Source of the DNA: Pisaster brevispinus
Lineage: Eukaryota; Echinodermata; Asteroidea; Forcipulatida; Asteriidae
DNA length: 64,000 bases
Direction: 5' to 3'
NCBI GenBank assembly: GCA_023634235.1
Contig: JAMKCF010000016.1
Span: 4,149,001 to 4,213,000, forward strand
Shown here: positions 35,711 to 47,949 of the stretch, in pieces
Layout of the letters: every line of letters starts with the position of its first letter
Position numbering within the stretch: position 1 is the stretch's first letter
Position numbers and translations under genes: made by a program
Notes under the pieces: model-generated
Database searches by the model: none
What the model was told of the DNA's origin: nothing
The model's input: only the letters and a program-made list of their open reading frames with translations

Positions 35711-36966
35711 ATGATATCATAGGATATGATACGGTATGAAATGATATGATATATTATGATATGATTTGATATGATATTATGTGATATGATATGATATAAT
35801 ATGATGTGATATGACATGATATGATATGATATGATATTATATGATACGATACGATACGATACGATACTATACGATATGATATGATATGATATGATATGAT
35901 ATGATATGATATGATATGATACGATACGATACGATACGATATGATATGATAGGATATGATATGATATCCTATGATATGATATTAAATGATATGATATGCT
36001 ACGCTATAATATGATATGATATGATTTGATATGATATGATAAAATATGATATGATATGATATGATATGATATGATATGATATGATATGATATGATAAGAT
36101 ATGATATGATACGATACGATACGATACGATACGATATGATATGATATGATATGATATGATATGATATGATATCCTATGATATGATATTAAATGATATGCT
36201 ATGATATGATATGATATGATATGATATGATATGATATGATATGATATGATATGATATGATATGATATGATATGATATGATATGATATGATATGATATGAT
36301 ATGATATGATATGATATGATATGATATGATATGATATTATATGATATGATATGATATGATATGATATGATATGCTATTCTATTCTATTCTATTCTATTCT
36401 ATGATATGATATGATATGATATGATATGATATGATATGATATGATATGATATGATATGATATGATATGATATGATATGATATGATATGATATGATATGAT
36501 AAGATGTGATGTGATGTGATGTGACGTGACGTGACGTGACGTGACGTGACGTGACGTGACGTGACGTGACGTGACGTGACTTGATATGATATGATATGAT
36601 ATGATATGATTAGATATGATATGATATGTTATGATATGATATGATATGATATGATATGATATGATATGATATGATATGATATGATATGATATGATATGAA
36701 ATGATATGATATGATATGATATGATATGATATGATATGATATGATATGATATGATATGATATGATATGATATGATATGATATGATATGATATGATATGAT
36801 ATGATATGATATGATATGATATGATATGATATGATATGATATGATATGATATGATATGATATGATATGATATGATATGATATGATATGATATGATATGAT
36901 ATGATATGATATGATATGATATGATATGATATGATATGATATGATATGATATGATATGATATGATA
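35711..36966. repeat. 1.25-kb ATGAT pentanucleotide array
   Basis: Almost pure ATGAT/ATATG repeats. Variant patches are ATACG (35845-35875, 35920-35940, 36105-36135), TTCTA (about 36373-36400) and GTGAC (about 36507-36580). A segment with GATATCCTATGATATGATATT recurs at about 35963 and 36168, so larger pieces were duplicated within the array. The five-base unit lacks stops in all minus frames, producing long ISYHI-type open frames that are artefacts. Confidence 0.97.
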
Positions 36967-37430
36967 CAAATCAGTAAACCGTTGCCTCTCGAGACATGTC
37001 CCAACCACCTCTTCGGTATTTTTGTTCATTAAACTGTGCAAGTCTCGCACGTATTCGAATTTTCGGGACCACGTTGGTCCTAAGCAATGAGTTTAATTTG
37101 TGCCTGTTTTTGTTTCTATAACATTGTAAAGTTTAACGGCGTTAGTGGCTGTAGAAACCGTTTTTTTAAGTAAAATTTTGTCGTGGAAAACATACAACTT
37201 AAATACATTTAACAATACAAGCGAAGAAAATCACAAAATTAGACTTGGCAACTGTTTCCAGTTACTTGGAAACATTCATTTTGTTCAATTAATGTCCTTC
37301 ATCACTAAACCTGGGTGAAAACAATGGTAAAACAAAGAGGGTGTGTGAGTGTGGGTGGGCATACACATGGGTCCTTGTGGAGTCCAAAAACACAACGGAA
37401 CAATGGACCCTACAAGGGAATTGTTTGTTC
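36967..37430 (+). repeat. Repeat, counterpart of 6214-6420 and GT-rich region
   Basis: Continues the duplicated region of 4.6-7 kb on the far side of the array and ends in a GT-rich-family piece (37330-37430, with ACACAACGGAACAATGGACC as at 7486). Confidence 0.7.
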
Positions 37431-38879
37431 ATGAAGGGCGATGAAGGGCGCTGTCTTGCTGCTGCCACTGAAGGAACTTGCTCTTCAACTTTGTCTGATT
37501 GTTGCAGTTCTCAAATTGCGCATCAACTTCACTTTTGCACTTAGTTTCATATATAGTTCAGCCCACCTGTTGCTCATCTCTGGTGGAAGGAAATTGTGTG
37601 TAAAGGGAAGAGTGAAATCATACATGTAGCCGTGTGCAAACAAACCATGAGATGAGACTAGTATTACCACAAACAACATTGTGCTCGTATTAGAAATGTG
37701 CATTATATAGAAAACCTTTAAGAGGATAAACGCAAGAAAATATAAGGACCGGAACGCAATCAAAATGTTAAAAAAGCTTTAGATTTAAATATTTATGAAG
37801 ATTCTCCCCTGTTGATGGTGAATCATTTATGGAAACTAAAGCTTTAAACAACGTATGAGGCGGCATGTAGTTCTTAAAAGAGATGGGGGGGTTAGAGGTA
37901 GAGAGCAGGTGTTAGTTAGGGGGGCGGCGGCGGAAGTGGAGTGGATAGGGTGTGTGAAAGAGGGAGACTGCCCAATAAGTCTAGAGCGAATTAACGCTGG
38001 GTTTGTGGTGGAGCGGGAAATTTGAAACTAAATCCGGTGGTAGCCAACCAAACATAAACATAAGTGGGCAGAGAAAAGTTGTGAAAAGGAAAACACATGT
38101 TTTCGGTGTGGTCTCTGGTGATAAACCATCCCATGACTTCATGTATATTGTTTTTGATGGGAGACAAATGTCTCTGTTTTCCAAAAAAGTCAAGGCAATA
38201 GTTAAAGCAGACCTGTTTTTTGATGTTTGCATGCATCTTCAAGAAAGAAAGGGTAGGGGGAAGAAAGCGAAGTTTTTTTGTTTTTTATTTTTTTTGCGGG
38301 GGTTTGGATGGGAGGAGGTGTTAGAACTCACGAAAAAGAACCTTCTTTCCGGTGATAATATGTTGAGCCACTTTTGTTTGTTCCTTTATTGGAAGGGCTC
38401 AAAACATATTTTCTGTGCGTTTTTTTTAGCTGCACTTCATCAGTCACCGTTTTGGCTTTGTATCCTTTCTATGAAAGTTTTTTGCAGCAAGGAGTGATCA
38501 TAATCTTACTTTTGTTAGATAAGATGATCCAGAGAGATTAGTATTCTTCGTTTGTTTATAGCTTACGTAATCTCATCTTGATACAAGTCTCGATTTTTTC
38601 TTTAAATTTGTGTACCCGACTGTTGTTCCTGTAGTTCAATCAAGATTTGCAAGTTCTGTTCGTCCATCTTTTTAAATAAGTTTTCTTCGGTAGAAGCTTG
38701 CAATCTAGCCCGAATTAGTTGGTCTTTTATGTTTTTTGTCGTTGGTAGGCCAACAGAGGTGGTATTGGGAATAGGTTGTTGAGGAAACCATCGTCATTTA
38801 TTTGGTGCCAGTGTTTCAACAAGGCACTTTTGAGATTAGAGTGAGCATTTGTATATTTCGTACCAGAAGTAGACGAGCC
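37431..38879. other. No gene recognised; one 164-codon open frame
   Basis: An open frame on plus at 38003-38497 has a basic middle part (QRKVVKRKTHVFGVV) but ends in low-complexity codons and matches nothing I know. A G-rich patch lies at 37885-37945. I record the stretch as unassigned. Confidence 0.2.
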
Positions 38880-41760
38880 GGATCGCACATCAATCGTAAC
38901 ATTGTGGCACACCACAAACTTTCACCACGCACTGTGGAATCCAATCCACTTTAACCGAGTCCTACTCCATCATCGGCTGATCGAATCAACCATAACCAAC
39001 TACATGTCCGACATTGGACTGCACACTCAATACGTAGTAAGACATATTAATGCCCTGATTATGTCCTCGAACATGCCATCGATGTGATGTTTCTCACCAA
39101 TGATGATCCAGTAGTCATTAATTAACTTACCCCTCCTGGCTATAGTTTTGTAAACATACCCCGTGTGTCTGAAAGGATCACCATGAGGGGATTGGAGTTC
39201 TTTTCAAGAAGCAACTTAATCTACAGCCTCCCAGCAAATCAATCACCAATTAATCAACTTTCGAACATGTGCTCATCTCTAACACTTCGCTTAGCCTCCA
39301 GTTTGTTGTTATCTATAGACCCCACCTTCCACAAGGAACAGTTTCTTGACATCAACATTTTTGTCTGAATTTGATGATCTTATTGATAACATCAACTTGC
39401 TACCTGGTCAGCTTGTACTGCTTGGTGACCTGAACATTCATTTTGACACACCGAGTAAACCTGATGTAGTCCACGTATTATCCACGCTATCCAGTGCTGG
39501 TCGTATTCAACATATCACTGTGCCGACCCATGTACTAAGTCAAAATCGATCCCATCATTACCAGAGCTGAAGAAGTGCAAACCCTTGCTAGCTATGGGGT
39601 CCTTCAAACCATGTCTCAGATCACCACATTATTCATCTAAAATTGATCACGCCAAAGCCTAACCCTTCCAAGACATCTCAGTATGTCAGAAAGTTTCGTG
39701 ATATCAACCATGAAACGTTCTCTAGTGATCTGCAAACAAGGCTCTATGCCAACAATTCAACAGTCACTGACTGAAGTTGTAACAACAATGTTGATCAGCT
39801 TTTCATGGAATTCGATTCAACTGTCCTAGATGTCATTGATTCTCATGCACCTGCTCACATAAGATGTCTGCAGATTCGACATCGCTGTGAAAGGAAATGA
39901 CGTAAGCATAAGTGTAACAATTGGGTCATTTCATTCAAGCCAAACAACATGTTGTCATCTGTATAATTCAAGCAAAAAACATCTACGACAACAACTGAAA
40001 GTGGCTTTCAGATCTGTGAATGATCTACATGCTAATAAAGAGCGTTGCCTTCCTGTTCACGATTCGCCTCTCAAACTTGCTAACGACTTTTCGGAGTTCT
40101 TTACCAACAAAGTAGAACGAATTCGCGAAAATCTCGACGAGCAACCCCATCAGAGTCATAATATGCACTCCTAAACTAAGCAAACATTCTGCAAATATCG
40201 CCCAATTTCGTGCAAGGATCTCGCCGGTTTAATCAAGCACTCCCCAAGCAAGTCATGTGCTCATGATCACTAACCGACATGGCTTTACAAGCGTCACATT
40301 AACGTACTACTTCCCAAGCTGACTGAATTGTGAATACTTAATTATCCGATGAAGTATTTCCCAGCTCTCTCAAAGATGCAATAGTAACCCCACTTTTGAA
40401 GAAGCCATCAGCAGATAAGAACATGCTGAATAACTATCGTCCTGTATCGAACATTCCGTTTCAATCTAAGATCATAGATGGCCTCCCAGATAATCAAGTA
40501 CAACCAAGCATAATCTTTGTGAACAACTTCAATCTGCATATAGATCAAGTCATAGCACCGAGACTGCTCTACTTAAAGTCCAGAACGATATTCTCTGCAT
40601 GGTTGACAGGCAGAACGGAGTAATGCTTCTGCTGCTTGACCTGCCAGCTGCCTTCGATACGATCGACCACGACACCCTAATTAATCGCCTTAAGTCATTA
40701 TATGGCATCACCGGAACTGCTCTCGATTGGATATCATCTTACCTTCAGAATTGCTCAAATGAAGTCAGTATACATGGGAAATCCTCTATTGCTCGCTACC
40801 TCAAGTTCGGTGTTCCTCAGGGCTCAGTTGTCGGCCCCTTGTTTTTCACCATGTGCATTAAGCCGATCGGTGACATTATACGTCAATGTATTATAGGCCT
40901 ACGCAGATGATATCCAGATCTACCTACCATTCAACCCCATGGACACCAACGATATTCAGACAACCCTTAACAGGCTCTCCAATTGTGTATTTAAATCAAT
41001 AAGTGGGTGACAGTCAACAAACTCAAGCTTAATGAAGGAAAAACCAAGTTCCTCATTACAGCCTCCCCACGCCACCTCTCACTGCAACAAGTGAAATACA
41101 TCAGTATGACCCTAGGCAACACCCTCATCAAACCTTCCAACTGTGTTCGTAACCTAGGATTTACTTTTCAACAAACCGGCAGTCTGGGCGAGCACGTCAC
41201 TCGAATGTGTCAATCGGTCAACTTCCAAATTCGCAACCTCTGGAGAATCAGGAGATCTAATAACCACGCAACATGTCACAATGCAGTGAGGGCGTTTGTC
41301 CTATCGCGCCTGGATTATTGCAATTCTCTGTAAAGTGGTCTCAGCCAGAAAGACCTCGGTCGACTCCAACGCTTACAAAATAAGGCAGCCCGACTTGCGT
41401 TTGCCCTTCCTGCTCGCATCTCGATCATACCACTCCGCTAATACACGATCTCCACTGGCTTCCAATACAAAAACGTATCACCTTCAAAATTGTTCTACTT
41501 GTCTTCAAGTCACTCATCCACCAGACTCCAGGCTTTATTGCTGACCGTTTGGAACGCCAGGTTCCAACTCGCACTACCTGTTCATCATCTGCCACATCAT
41601 TCATCAGCCCAATAACTAAAAAGCATGCTGGGGAAATGTCCTTTTCTTCATCGGCTCCAAAGCTCTTGATTGATCTGCCACAACCTCTCAGGAACTCCAT
41701 CTCCATTTCTCAGTTCAGAAAGAACTTAAAACCTTACCTATTCAACCAATAAGTTTCTTA
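38880..41760 (+). pseudogene. Decayed L2/CR1-group LINE, ORF2
   Basis: A 2.9-kb LINE body with many frameshifts and stops. The endonuclease half shows LLPGQLVLLGDLNIHFDTPS and ITVPTHV (39346-39560). The RT half shows NNYRPVSNIPF (about 40429), PAAFDTIDHDTLINRL, FGVPQGSVVGPLFF (40645-40850), YADD at 40900-40911 in a shifted frame, KLNEGKTKFLI, and the region ending RAFVLSRLDYCNSL (41007-41333). A C-terminal tail follows with PLRNSISISQFRKNLKPYLF (41549-41752). This order is typical of the L2/CR1/Crack group. The 3' end has a GCGCTTT...AAAGGCGCT stem at 41770-41805, as in L2 tails. It is not functional. Confidence 0.85.
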
Positions 41761-41814
41761 TTTCTCATATGCGCTTTTGTAGCCTTGGGAAAAGGCGCTT
41801 TAGCAAATTCCTCG

Positions 41815-42430
41815 TTATTATTGTTAACTGTTCTGACTTAGCAGTCGGAACAAGTTTTGTTTTTGTTGGGATTATTAGCTGTTCCGACGTAGGAGTCGGA
41901 ACAGCTATTGTTTTCGTCAGGATTTTTTATTGTTTTTCGTCTTATTATTATTCTTTATTTCCACCAAAATGCCATAGGTTTTGCACATGCATTTTGTTAA
42001 CTCCTGAAGTCATACTAGACTTAGTTTTAAATAGTCAAAACATATATCATATTAAAGTTTAGGTCATGAAGTAATAGTAAAATGTAACAAACTTAACTTT
42101 TAATAATTAATTATTTAACTCAGTTATAATGACATGAATATTTAATTAGCCAATCTTGAGACCACCATATCTCAAAAAGTATACGTCCGATCGTCAAACT
42201 CTTTTCAAATGTATACTTGTTGGATACTGTGAAACTGTTTGCTGGCCTAAAATGCCGGACGACGTCACCATGACGTCATTTATTGCGCGTTTTGTATATG
42301 TGTACAAAACCCATGGCTCTAAGATTCTTAACTTGATCAAGTCCCAGTCCCGTATGCGAGCGATGTTGTTGCGTATGTTGTACATAGAACACATACTCTT
42401 CACGGTAGAAGACTTAGGGAAGTTCATTTT
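41815..42430 (+). mobile_element. HINE-family 5' segment with palindromes
   Basis: Two copies of the palindromic motif GCTGTTCCGAC...GTCGGAACAGC (about 41831-41858 and 41879-41908), then TTATTA microsatellite, TTTCCACCAAAATGCCATAGG, and the internal segment with ATCTCAAAAAGTATACGTCC (about 42170). It matches 50900-50540 read on minus and 63130-63500. No 3' end follows. Confidence 0.6.
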
Positions 42431-42505
42431 TTAACTCATATTGGATACATCCTTGCATGGAGGACTTATCCTTGCAAGTGTCTTTGAGCCACGAACTTGG
42501 GCGAA

Positions 42506-43970
42506 TCACCTCAAGAAGGGTGCAGTTTGAGTGAGTTTAGTCAACACTGAAGGCCCCAAAAATTGCCAGAACGTAGTCAGGGAGTCAAGCTGAAAAGCTA
42601 GAAAGTGAAATGGCCAAACGGACGACAAGAAGGAAAATTCCTCGGGTAAGTGATTTATGATCAGAAACTCCTTGACTAGGCAAACTTGATTGGGCAGTAC
42701 GGAATGATCCAAATGTACACACCCTGAGTCTGTGTCAATGAAGGTGTTCACCGTCATGTCACTAAACAAGGACACTGCTATAAATCCCTCTGTTTAAGAT
42801 AGAAGTGAGCTTGTTCCAGCCCTTCAATGATCCGTTCTTTGGTGCAAAATACAATACATGGGAATTATAAGAAGACCCCCCACAAAAAAAGTCCTGAGTT
42901 ACAAATCCACTTCACTTCTACTTGCAACTTGTTTTTCCATTCATCCAAGTTAAGCGTTTCAGCTACCAATTCCTCACCAGGAATATTTAAACAGGTACAC
43001 GAGAAAGGAAGTTCAAAATCAAATAAATCCCCTTTGGCTACGGAAATATTTCCCTCTTTGTGTCTTGCCCATAAGAAATATTTTAAATTTCCTATTTAAC
43101 CCTCGATTAAGCCATCAGGCACTTTTCAGGTGTCCGTTTTTAATTAAAAAGTAATTACTCAGCCATTTTATTTTATTTGTATTTAAAAAATGTAAGGTTC
43201 CTCAACTACACCTAGCCAAATAGCATGCCAATTGTCTTGTTACCATCGGGGTTGATTTCACACCCAAAACAATCCACCAATGACCAGTTCTCCCGGTATT
43301 CCCTTAGGAAATGTAAGAAATGTAAGAAATTATGATGTTTTTGCTGACTCATCAAACACAAGGGTTTCATTCAAACAAATGGCTTAGAGACACTTGTGGG
43401 CTGATCTCAATGGAAATTTTGCTTGAATTTATTTTATTTAGTCACAAGGGTCTATATCCAATAGTTTGGGCGATTTAAACATGATTGTGTTCTCAAAAAA
43501 CACGTATTACACGCAAAATATCCAACGGACACTTGAAAAGTGCCTGATGGCATAAGTGTGTGATTTTGTTTGATGGTGTCACGAAGAGTTAAGTATTGGT
43601 CCTAGTCACAGTGAAATAGAGAGGTTAGTGGATGAATCACCTTTCCAACACCCCCATAACAACAAAATTATGGGGTTTGATTAACCTATGGGTACATTTT
43701 ACCAGACAATGAGCATCAGAGGTGTCAATGTTCGCCTTAAGATTCAATAACGCGAGTTGCGAGATACAGCTATAGAACACCACGTAGTTAGTTCATTGAT
43801 CTTCCTTCTATCCCCCCCAGGGAAAAACAATGCGGGTTTTTAAATTCTTGGTAACTTTTTAATTTGTTTTCAAAAGATTTTAACATTTTGCTTTTTTTCC
43901 ATGTTGAATTTCTGTAAGGAAATCTGGAAGACTGGATGGAAGAGTGATCCATCAACAGCTGGACCATCAA
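42506..43970 (-). pseudogene. Possible degenerate multi-exon gene interrupted by a MITE
   Basis: Minus-strand frames with protein-like composition: 43095 to about 42855 (NLKYFLWARHKEGNISVAKG, later FELPFSCTCLNIPGEELVAE), preceded across the MITE by an acceptor-like TGACTAG (about 43605). A second stretch, 42790-42506, starts after GCAG and reads MTVNTFIDTDSGCVHLDHSV and onward. 43970-43788 is a third open piece. I recognise no family. Either a host gene broken by the insertion or an old transposon gene. Confidence 0.3.
43100..43588. mobile_element. piggyBac-like MITE (copy 1), TTAA target
   Basis: A 489-bp element between TTAA at 43096-43099 and 43589-43592. It starts CCCTCG. Subterminal inverted repeats are GCCATCAGGCACTTTTCAGG (from 43111) and its complement ending 43551. 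It is nearly identical to 49602-50089 and has no coding capacity. TTAA duplication and a CCC start are piggyBac hallmarks. Confidence 0.85.
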
Positions 43971-45514
43971 GTGCTGGACTCTCGGTGACTGAACCCTCTA
44001 CTTCAACTGCACAAACGGATTGTTTATCGGAAACATGTATTGGTTGTTCTTTGAGTCTGAATCAGTGTTTAGGATTTCATTTAAGGATTTAAAAACATCA
44101 CCAGCTTCCCAACTCATGGGGTTTAGAAAATTGTATGATACCGAAGGCTAAAAAGACAAGCTAAAGGAATATGAAAATTGATTATGAAACAAAGATATTT
44201 GATTACCCAATACGAATGTTTATTTACTCTTTCAATTTTTCATGAGTTGATGGTCTAATAAAAATTTCACAAATTAAATGTGGATCACCACATTTTTACA
44301 AGCAACACTCTGGAATCAGTTTGCCATAGGTTTGAAAATAGTACAAGTACATGTACAAAGTCCCATAATCAATGAGGAATAGTAACATTTTGGCATGACC
44401 ACCTCTGTGGGCCATCAAAAAATTTAGTCAATTTCAAATTTTGGAAATATATGTCAATAAGTTTCAGACCCAGTATGATATGATCACCTTTATCACAATG
44501 CACAACGGTTCCTTTCATTGTTCCACTGTGTAAAAGTCCCCACAACTCTGGGTATGCCTACCTATTTCTGTCAAAATGAACCCCTATTAACATTTACTAT
44601 GGATTTATGGAATTTCACTCTGATGAGTAAAGCAAGAAAAAAAAATGTATAAAACAGTTTTGAGTATTTTGGCATGATCGTTTTTTTCTGTGGCTGTTCA
44701 AAATCTAACTCTTAGCTATGAAAGTGTAAATGGTGTAGAACTACTAAGCATCTTTTGTGCCAGTGTGTAGTTTAGAAATTCTTAACATCTTTTCTTTCTG
44801 CAGAGTTTTGCAGTACTCAATAAACAGTGAAACAAAGTGCAGCGAAACGTTCCTTGTTTGTTTTTGCTGTTGTTAAAGGACCTGAATTTGGGTAAATATT
44901 TAAAACAATTCCCCTCTTATCTTGACTACCGAGAGTGCTGTTGCAGTGATGTCATCTCAGGGAGCTACTCACTACAGTTTTATTTTTGTTTACAAAATGA
45001 ATTGTGAATCCCCAAATTTGCTTGTTAAAAGAATTTGTGAGAAGATTGTACTTTGGCTTGACATAATATGACAAATTAAAAAAAAAAAAAAAAAATAATG
45101 GCGGAGAATAACATTTTAAATTTTGTCCACTTTTTGTGAATAAACTAATTGTAAAACACCCTTAAAAATGGCAACATGAAAGTTAGAAATAACGATGAAA
45201 TGGGACACAATGGTGCATCTGCATCGATTGTGTTAAAAAGCAAACTTTCTTGGAACTTTTAAATGGTTGTAAGAAACCTGTTCGTTCTTAGTGTGACAAT
45301 TAACGATAAATGTTCAAGGGACATTTTTTCGCTTTTGTTTAAGCATGTAGTTGCAACACAAAGGAATCTATTAACAATCTAGTAACATGATGGGTTAATA
45401 CATATGCAATGCACTTCTGATCCTTGATGTTCGACTCCTTACCAATAGAGGACCTATTGCTTTGTGCACAGCCCATTCGATTTGTACATGAGCAAGATGT
45501 ACTGTAATAAGAGA
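43971..45514. other. No gene recognised
   Basis: AT-rich. Contains an A17 tract near 45078. A short segment (45455-45510, around GCTTTGTGCACAGCCCATTC) is shared with 50350-50400 and 50990-51040. No coding or RNA feature is supported. Confidence 0.4.
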
Positions 45515-46025
45515 ATTGATATCGAAAAAGCGAATTGATTACGAATAAGCGATTTGATTTTACATAAGCGTTTTGATTCTGAATAAGCAAATTGATTCCG
45601 AATAATCGATTCGATTTTGAATAAGGAAATTTATTTCAAATGAGGGAAAATATTCCAGGTAAGCGAATTGATTTTGAATAAGCGTTTTGATTCCGAACAA
45701 ACGATTTGATTTTGAATAAGCAAATCCATTCCGAATAAGCCATTCCGTAAAAGCAACCGTACACAGATGATAACACCTGCCCGAGATTTGGAAGTTTACA
45801 TGGCATACACATGAATGAACATCATGTATGCGTCTTGTGGTTAATCACTGATTGATGTAGTGTTAAGTGTAATGTTAAATAAACTCCACAATCTTTATCA
45901 ACAAGCGAAATCCTTACGAATAAATAAACAAAATGGTTACGAACGAGCAAAATGATTCTGAATAAGCAAATTGATTTCAAATGAGTGAAATGATTCAGAA
46001 TAAGCGAATTGATTCTGAATAAGCG
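45515..46025. repeat. 19-bp minisatellite
   Basis: Diverged tandem units of the form ATAAGCGTTTTGATTCTGA, dense at 45515-45745 and again at 45905-46025, separated by unrelated sequence. Half of each unit is an AT-rich TTGATT core. Confidence 0.85.
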
Positions 46026-46169
46026 TATTAAAGGGCACACAAAGTTTTACAATTACGATTTTGATACAATCAGCATTTAGCTTTAAATTAAGCCTGTGCA
46101 TTTACGACTTTTTTGTAAAGGTGTAAGAGTTTCTGAAACGATCGGTCACAAGTGCACTCGTCCCCATCA

Positions 46170-46901
46170 CGAACACAATTTTGAGTAAAGTAAAAACGTT
46201 GCACAACTGCGCATGTGATCAAAAACATTGCATCTTCAGTGCAACATTGTTTGCCTCTGCACAATCACCCTGCAAAATAAACGAGCATGCGCAATCAAAT
46301 TTTTGTGGAATGCCCTCTAGCGTTCAATGTTTCTTGCATTTATTACCTCAAGTACAGTTTTTGAACGACAAAAACTACGAGCCTGATTGGACACGATATG
46401 CATCTGATCGTGTGCTGTGTAAATCATGATTGCAATTATTATAGTCAATGTTTAGCGGCAATTTTCGATTGAATTGTTATATACTTATCCGAACCGTAAA
46501 AATGTAAATGTTTAAGCGGTTGATCGGTTGGTTAATCGTGTAACCGTCACAGGATTAGTATACATACTAACTTGTGAGACCTGTTCCTCGATAACAAAAT
46601 TTAGAGTAAAAAAGCCGTTAACACAACTGCGCTTGTGTTAAAAAACAGTGCCTCTTCAGTGCAGCATCTCAAGAACTACACAACCCATTTTCAATTTATT
46701 TCCAGTGATAGAATCTTTGGGCATTGAAGATTAGCCTTGTGTTACCGTGGCCCAATGTTGACCTTTACTTCTGGGTCAATCGGAACTGGAACCATATCGT
46801 TCAGTCTTGACTTTAGGCCTACTTTAAATGTCTGGATCGTTTAATCAAAGCAAAATAAAACGGAACAGCTTTGTGTTTGTTCACAAACACTTAATGTCTA
46901 G
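46170..46901 (+). mobile_element. HINE/Helitron-like element, 3' part (copy 3)
   Basis: Contains the 46170-46430 segment matching 4005-4220, the anchor at about 46500-46590 matching 1-100 and 3895-3990, one to two 130-bp units, hairpin 46873-46890 and CTAG at 46898-46901. Sequence of another element's 5' type (TTATTAGCTGTGCCGAC) starts directly after it. Confidence 0.7.
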
Positions 46902-47430
46902 TTATTAGCTGTGCCGACGTAGTGGTCGGAACAGCTATTGAAATCGCTGAGCTTTCAAAACGTTTTAGAAACGTTTTTCTTTGTTTCTCCCTAAACGCCA
47001 TAGGTTTAACGCACGATTTTTGTTACGCCGTAATCTTAGAAACGGTAGAAATGACAGACCTGAGTCCTATATTGAATTGAAGCTTTGTACATGAGTTATT
47101 GGCTAAATGTTATAATGTTTTATTATATAATCAATTAGTTGAGTTATAATGACATGAAAATTTAATTAGGCAATCTTGTTACCACCATATCTCACAAAAT
47201 AAACGTCCGATTTTCAAATTTTCTTCAGATGTTGACTCTCTAGGTATTGAAGTTGTGCACAATGAAGTAATTTTACATGTCACGTCATCTTAAAATTATT
47301 TTTATTAAATATATAAAGTTATATGGTTCCAGTTCCGATTGACCCAGAAGTAAAGGTCAACATTGGGCCACGGTAACACAAGGCTAATCTTCAATGCCCG
47401 AAGTTATTATATAATAAATAAAATCACTCA
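46902..47430 (+). mobile_element. HINE-family 5' segment (head-to-tail with copy 3)
   Basis: Begins TTATTAGCTGTGCCGAC with its palindromic partner GGTCGGAACAGC and continues through the CATAGGTTTAACGCACG and ACCACCATATCTCAC segments. It ends in an inverted 130-bp unit (47320-47400). No 3' hairpin is seen before the SINE. Confidence 0.55.
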
Positions 47431-47659
47431 ACTGTGTTGAAGATCCGATGGCACCGTAGTTTACCGTGTGTCTGAGGTTCGAATCCCCCGGAAATCTCGA
47501 CGTAATCAATATAATGAAGCATACATTTTACATTGTTTTTACAATAAGAAATATGTACCTTCATTAAAACGAACAGTACTACATATTCCTTTTTTCCAAT
47601 TTTTGGCTCATGAGAAGCTTCTTTCCTGGAAAATAAAACGATCCCGATTTTGACATAGC

Positions 47660-47946
47660 ACCTTGTAATGGTTTACAAGGTGCTGTGGCGCAATATGCAG
47701 CCGACCAAACCAGGAACACCGGGGCGGACCCCTTCTCTTTTCGATAAGTGCACTGGGTTCTTTTTCGTGCGTTACACAACACATGGGACCAACGACTTTA
47801 TGTCCCATCCGAAGGATGAAGCAATCATGGTTAAGTGTCTTGCTTAAGGACACAAGTGTCACAACCGGGGCTCGAACCCACACTCTGCTGATCAGAAACA
47901 CCAGAGCTTGAGTCCAGTGATCTTATCCACTCGGCCACGACACGCC
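47660..47946 (-). mobile_element. tRNA-Leu-derived SINE (second subfamily)
   Basis: On minus: head GTGTCGTGGCCGAGTGGATA (from about 47941), an anticodon-loop-like GACTCAAGCTC as in tRNA-Leu(CAA), B box GGGTTCGAGCCCC, then the conserved TTAAGCAAGACACTTAACC core. The body differs from the 10- and 14-kb SINEs and ends at an AGCACCTTGT / ACAAGGTGCT stem. Confidence 0.8.
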
Positions 47947-47949
47947 TTA

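Noticed and set aside
36399..37050. Long open frames of ISYHI repeats on the minus strand
   Set aside because: They are direct translations of the ATGAT pentanucleotide array, open in every frame because the unit has no stop.
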